The position numbers and the translations under genes are program-made. This document shows positions 59,218 through 64,000 of a DNA stretch of 64,000 bases, piece after piece. How positions within the stretch are numbered: the first letter of the stretch is position 1; each line of letters starts with the position of its first letter. This DNA comes from Strigamia acuminata (taxonomy: Eukaryota; Arthropoda; Chilopoda; Geophilomorpha; Linotaeniidae), in assembly GCA_949358305.1 (NCBI GenBank), contig OX442315.1, positions 27,492,427 through 27,556,426 of the forward strand, read 5' to 3'. The notes under the pieces were generated by a model. It did not search any database, was not told where the DNA came from, and saw nothing but the letters and a program-made list of their open reading frames with translations.

Positions 59218-59688
59218 GACGGAAATATTTATGTGAAATTCATTGAATTTATACTTCTATACCTTTTTCCTCTTATCCTTGTGTTCACATTAGGTCAATA
59301 GACACAATGCAACGCAAGGAACAATAAGTCAGACAGCAGGACATGTGTGACCAGGGCTTACAATTAAACGTTTGCATACGTAGTTGCATTTAAGTTATAT
59401 TCTGTGGTTTTATCTTACCAATTTCCACTAATAGTCAATTTTTCTAAACACTAGAAAGTGAAAACAAATTAAATGCTGAAAGGTAATAGAACATCACTTT
59501 TTTATTTGTGCGTACAAATCGTACAAATTGACGTGATAAAAATGAAAGATTTCAACTTTTTATTTCCAAGGTATGGCCTTGAATTGCGCATGACTATACT
59601 TCGTTCGGTTTTATTGGTTGCAATAATTTAAGTTACGCCTGAAACACGAGATAAAACACCGGGAATTCAAACAATTGCAATATTGGCA
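59218..59688. other. Diverged flank of cluster unit 3
   Basis: Resembles the flanks of units 1 and 2 (GGCCTTGAATTGCGCAT..., TTAAGTTAC). No gene. Confidence 0.5.
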
Positions 59689-59793
59689 ATGCAAGTCGAG
59701 TGGATGACTGCCAACTTATTTACTATCCAACACATTCCGGCTGTAACTAACGTGGCGGACCTGTTGACAAAGTGGTTTAAGCCACAACGTTAA
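59689..59793 (+). pseudogene. Copia RNase H C-terminal fragment
   Basis: A 34-codon frame ending QHIPAVTNVADLLTKWFKPQR and TAA. The H-(I/V)-P-x-x-x-N-x-A-D-L-L-T-K signature is the C-terminus of Ty1/Copia RNase H. The rest of the element is absent upstream. Followed by a purine-rich tract and LTR start. Confidence 0.8.
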
Positions 59794-59854
59794 CAGATCG
59801 TTAACAGAACACAACGTTAACAGAAAACATTTTTCCATGAGGGCACAGTCAGTC

Positions 59855-60000
59855 AGAAGGGGAATGTTGGAAATTCGTTCTAAGTCATGGTTACGACGGA
59901 TGCTATCTCGGAGTACAATTTAGTTCTCGGATACAAATTGAAACTCCATCTAATTTTATCTTTTTATTTCTTTTTCTAGAACCACGAACATTTTAGATGC
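59855..60000 (+). mobile_element. Copia 3' LTR remnant with polypurine tract
   Basis: AGAAGGGGA at 59855-59863 is a likely polypurine tract and TGTTGGAAATTC from 59865 a likely LTR start. Stretches of this LTR (GTCATGGTTACGA, ...CTCGGA..., AACTCCATCTA) also occur at 57129-57205 and 58201-58282 in the defensin-like units. The right end is not clear. Confidence 0.6.
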
Positions 60001-60704
60001 TGGAGTAGATAGCACTGTGTAGCAGTCTAGTTGCAACATGAATTTGCTCCTGGATGACGAGCCCCGAGCCCCGAGCCCGAGTCATGGCCTTGACTTTTCC
60101 TTTTGTTCAATGCAAATCAACTTTGCGAAATAAAATTACAGAAATATCTGTTACATAATGTTTATTTCTTTGCCCCTAGAGCTGCTTTGCTGCATTGCAC
60201 CGACTAGTATAACTATTGCTCATAGGAAAACTGAGGATAACAAATTGAAATTTGTCGTGCTGAATGTTTTTGTACGTAATTTCACAGATCTTTAGGATTT
60301 AATTTACAACTGACTCCGTGTTTTATTCTTACGGCAATAAAAAACAACTGTTTTAGCAATACTAATGACTGTAATTTAGTTCGTTAACGTATACTGTATA
60401 CCGTAAATTTCACATTTCTAACAAACTTACTACATTATAGTTCTATAATATACATTATAATACATAGTACATTATAAATTATTTTTTGAATAAACATTTT
60501 TTATTTATATTTTTTCTCATAATAATTTACTAGATTAAAAAAAAAATTGAAAAACTGTCAGGTTTTCAGTTATCTTATCGTGTTGCTGATGTTAATTTGC
60601 ACTGGAATCTCTATGACTCGACCCTACAGCGATTACAGTTTTATAAGGTTAAATGAAGCTTAAAAAATGAAGAATTTGACGGCATTCAATTTATAGAGGC
60701 AAAA
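60001..60704. other. Intergenic, adenylyl cyclase upstream region
   Basis: A CCCGAGC-type short repeat lies at 60060-60081. The rest is AT-rich with ATTATAATACAT-type repeats near 60430-60470. No gene. Confidence 0.45.
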
Positions 60705-63700
60705 ATGTCTGCCGAATTACCTGGATTTCGTTGGCGATTGTCACAACCAATTCAAACCAGAGTAACAAACATTTGTACCTCCCTCAAAACTTCGCCAGGT
60801 AGTGTCGTGTCCTTAGCAGTACTTAATTCGATGGAAGCGGAGTCTGACGAGTCTTTATGGTCGTGGAGACATTTAAAGGTAAATATCATAAAAGAAAAAC
60901 ATTTTAAATTGTTTATTCTATTTTAATTTAATCCATAATTAGACACAATTCAGAGAACAAGAATCGGAAGTTCTTTTTAAAAAATATATCAATCGCATCC
61001 AGAATTCTGTTTTTGCAGTTTTTCTTTTTTGGTGTTTTGCCAATAACTTAATGCAAATAGGAAGTTCTGCTTTATTTGGGGTAAGATACAACATAGATTG
61101 TAGTAAATGTTTTTTTTTTTTATTTCCTTTATCTTTTAATCTTTTTTTCTCTTCTATTTAATAGTTGGGACCATCGTTTTCGACGTTATATGTACCAGCA
61201 TTTGGAGCTGCGTGCTGCATGTGTCTTTTAATACTCACTTACAATGAAACCATTTTTACCCATTTCCGTTTTTTACCTACAATTGCGTCATACTTTATGT
61301 GCTTTATACTCATCCTGCAAGAATACATTGCATTCATAATTGACTGTTTAAATAGTGGCAATATGGATCTTCATATGGGTCAACCAAGATTAGGTTCCTG
61401 TTTCATTTTAACACTTCTCATTTATTTTATGCCACCTTTAAGAAGTAAGAAAGAATGCGTTATGATGGGATTTTTAATATTTGTATTGGAATGCTTTGTT
61501 TCTTTATGGATGCTAAAAGTTCCACTTCATAAGGTAAGATATACTTTTTTTAAGTACCGGTAGCTGTCTGTCTCGCGAGTGTTGTGACCGGTAAGGTTTG
61601 AGAATCAATAAGGGGTTTCATAAATGACACACTGAAGGCGCTATGAAGTGATTGTTCCGTTAATCACAATCACTGTGATTAACCTCGAGCAGTCCGCTCA
61701 CCACACTTGCATATGATAACAATTTCATTTGTGATTAATCGGTTATTCTATCAATGTTGGGCAGGCATGCCTAATAGAATGGCTCTACCGCCTCACAAGT
61801 GACATTCAATGTCATCTTGCCTTTCTAGCAGCCATTTCCGGGTTATTTACAAGAAGCCTTGCAGCGCAGCCTCCCAACTACCCCTTAACATGTGTTAATA
61901 TTAGACCTTATGCCCCTCATTAATCACTCCTGTCACAGTGTAAACTCAGACTGTCCAGAAGGTCTGATTTGATCCAGTTTGACATCCCGTTGCTCTAAAT
62001 GTTTTTTATTTTTCTTTTTTATTTTTGTATAGGTGGCTCCAGAATTTACTTTTTATATAATGCTAAACGGTTTGGGATTAGTAAATTTAATATTGGATGA
62101 AATAGTGAAAAGACGATCTTTCTTAGATCAGCGAAGTTGGGTCGAGACTACTCTAAGTGTTAAATCTCAAAAAGAGCAAGAAGTGAGAGCATCTTTGCAT
62201 TTGAACTAATTGTTTATAATTGACAACAATAAAAATTTGTTGTTTAAGGAGAAACTTATGCTTTCTATCATTCCAAAATATATTGCCGTAAGTCTGAAAC
62301 CAGTTATTCGAGAAGCAATTGAAAATATGAGAGTTACTACTCCAATAAGAGATTCTAACACATACAAAGCATTTCATGATCTGTATGTGCAAAAGAAAAA
62401 TAACGTAAGGTACCGTACAATGTCAGATTATATACCGTACATTGAAATATTTTCTTCTTATTATTAGCTTTGTTTATTTTTAGTATTTTGTTTGCCGACA
62501 TCGTAAATTTTACACCACTTACCGTCACTATGGACGTAGCCAAGTTAGTAGAAATGTTGAATGAACTTTTTGGTCGATTTGATGAAGTTGCAGAGGTGAT
62601 TTTATAATCATAGGTTACAGAAAAAATTGAATTTTGAATTTTAATAATAACTGAAAATTACGTATCCAACAGAAAAATGCTTGTTTACGAATTAAAATAA
62701 TCGGGGACTGTTATTATTGTGTTTGTGGTATACCAGATCCCCTTCCAAATCACGCGTATAATTGCGTTACTTTGGGTTTTGAAATGATCGACATCATTTG
62801 GTAAATTAAGAAAATGTAAATATTTTTATTATTATTACTCAATAATCAATAATTTATTTTGTTGTCATCAGTGATATTCGTGAAGAAAGAAAACTCAATA
62901 TTGATATGCGTATTGGCATCAACAGTGGTGATATATTATGTGGTTTAATTGGGATGAAGAAATGGCAATATGATGTTTGGTCACGCGATGTAACTATAGC
63001 TAATTTGATGGAACAAAGTGGGAAATCAGGGTAAGTAAGAAATTTAACATACGGTATATATTATAAGCATTATGAGTTTGATGATTTTATTTAGACACGT
63101 TCACATTACAAAGGCGACTAAAGATCTGTTGGGAGATACCTTTAAATTCGAAAAAGGTCACGGTGCATTGAGAAATTCAACCGTTAATGACTGGCAAATA
63201 GAAACCTTCTTTGTCGTGCGTCCCAATGTACTTACTTAATTACTTAATGCTTTTCTGTATAAATCTTTTTATTTGCATCAATATTAATCCACATTCACAT
63301 ATTGATTATCCAAAATTGTATAATTATTACCGCTATTTAAAGAAAGCAGGAGAAAACGATACTGTTGATGGCGAAGTTCGAACGAGGCCCCAGCGTCAAC
63401 GTCGTGTTAGTTTTGCACCAACTGTTCAAAAGCTGATGCCAGAAACTCGAGTATAAAAATCATTTTAGAATAGCTAACATTAAATATTTAATTTATAATG
63501 TTAATCTCAAAATCAGAAAAGAACCAGCGATATGCCATTGCACTCGAGACGAAAAACGATGCTGGATCAAAGGTAAGCATTTATTGTAATTTCTTCTCTA
63601 AACAGCAATAAAAATCCATTACTTTATCTGTTTTCCTTCTAAGTTTGATAAATTACCGTCGAATTATATCCAGAGTAAATTTACACATGGAGGAAACAAT

Positions 63701-64000
63701 AAATAAGATGGCCTTAAGTAAGAAAGAGTACGTTTTAATTTTTAATATTGAAAACAATACGAACAATCGAGACTTGACAAAATTTTTTTTGATCTCTGTA
63801 CAAGTGCATTTCATTCTTAGGACGATTTTATTACATATAAATTTCAGACAATGGCTCAGATCAACAGAAATCAACCCATTTTTATTAACATTCAAAAATT
63901 GGCGGTTAGAGTCTCTATACTTAAGACAACGTGACCCACTCTTCAAATACAACTTGCCGGGCGCCGCTCTCATCTTTGCCGCCCTCTTCATCATTTGCAC
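60705..64000 (+). CDS. Transmembrane adenylyl cyclase, partial (3' end outside window)
   Basis: Thirteen visible exons, starting 60705-60878 and running off the edge from 63848. The first six-helix membrane cassette spans exons 2-4. The C1a catalytic domain follows: SILFADIVNFTPL and GDCYYCVCGIPDP carry both metal-binding Asp; MRIGINSGDILCGLIG and WSRDVTIANLMEQSGKSGHVHIT complete it. A basic C1b linker leads to EQWLRSTEINPF and the start of the second membrane cassette (GAALIFAALFIIC). It converts ATP to cAMP under G-protein control. C2 is not in view, so the isoform class cannot be assigned. Confidence 0.93.
61534..62032. repeat. Large cyclase intron with repeat-like insert
   Basis: At 499 bp this intron is several times longer than its neighbours. 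It contains a hairpin with 10 bp arms (61659-61668 and 61674-61683) and base composition unlike the adjacent introns, so a small transposable element insertion is likely. Ends were not defined. Confidence 0.4.

Overview
This is nuclear DNA of a compact, AT-rich animal genome. Genes are split into many short exons by introns of about 50-100 bp with canonical GT/AG ends, and every product I can name is a conserved animal protein. DIRS and Copia elements, Ptp61F-type splicing and beta-defensin-like peptides fit an arthropod, most likely a crustacean. That placement is inference.

Left third (1-19 kb), repeat-rich. The 5' end of an LTR retrotransposon (minus strand, tRNA-Pro-like primer site) sits in an intron of a short integrase-derived gene. 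A D-aspartate/D-amino-acid oxidase gene and a 5'-truncated COG7 gene follow. A 3,546 bp block holding the oxidase and the first seven COG7 exons recurs without visible difference 11,253 bp to the right, followed by a diverged scrap of a third copy. Between the copies lie the rest of COG7 (damaged near its end), a Copia remnant with a duplicated protease module, a coiled-coil ORF, a 66 bp perfect palindrome and AT-rich sequence. A tRNA-Arg gene closes the region.

Middle (19-39 kb), dense housekeeping genes: MED10, CNEP1R1, a 61-codon ORF, NCOA5, an SDR-family epimerase with a hydrophobic leader, a PTP1B/Ptp61F phosphatase with alternative ER-anchored and nuclear-type tails, eIF2-beta, TCF25 and AFG3L2. 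Several pairs are head to head (epimerase/PTP, eIF2-beta/TCF25) or convergent (TCF25/AFG3L2, PTP/eIF2-beta).

39-44 kb: a DIRS-type tyrosine-recombinase retrotransposon with intact Gag-RT-RNaseH and recombinase frames, bordered on its left by a foldback with 94 bp perfect arms. The element ends 52 bp before the NOP9 start codon.

Right third (44-64 kb): NOP9, LSM14/Trailer hitch head to head with TAF4, a tandem cluster of small secreted proteins each with two six-cysteine beta-defensin-like modules (two intact genes, one pseudogene), a Copia 3' remnant, and a membrane adenylyl cyclase that runs off the window. Most multi-exon models keep frame across all junctions, often giving lengths close to human orthologues; the COG7 models and the partial genes at the edges are exceptions.
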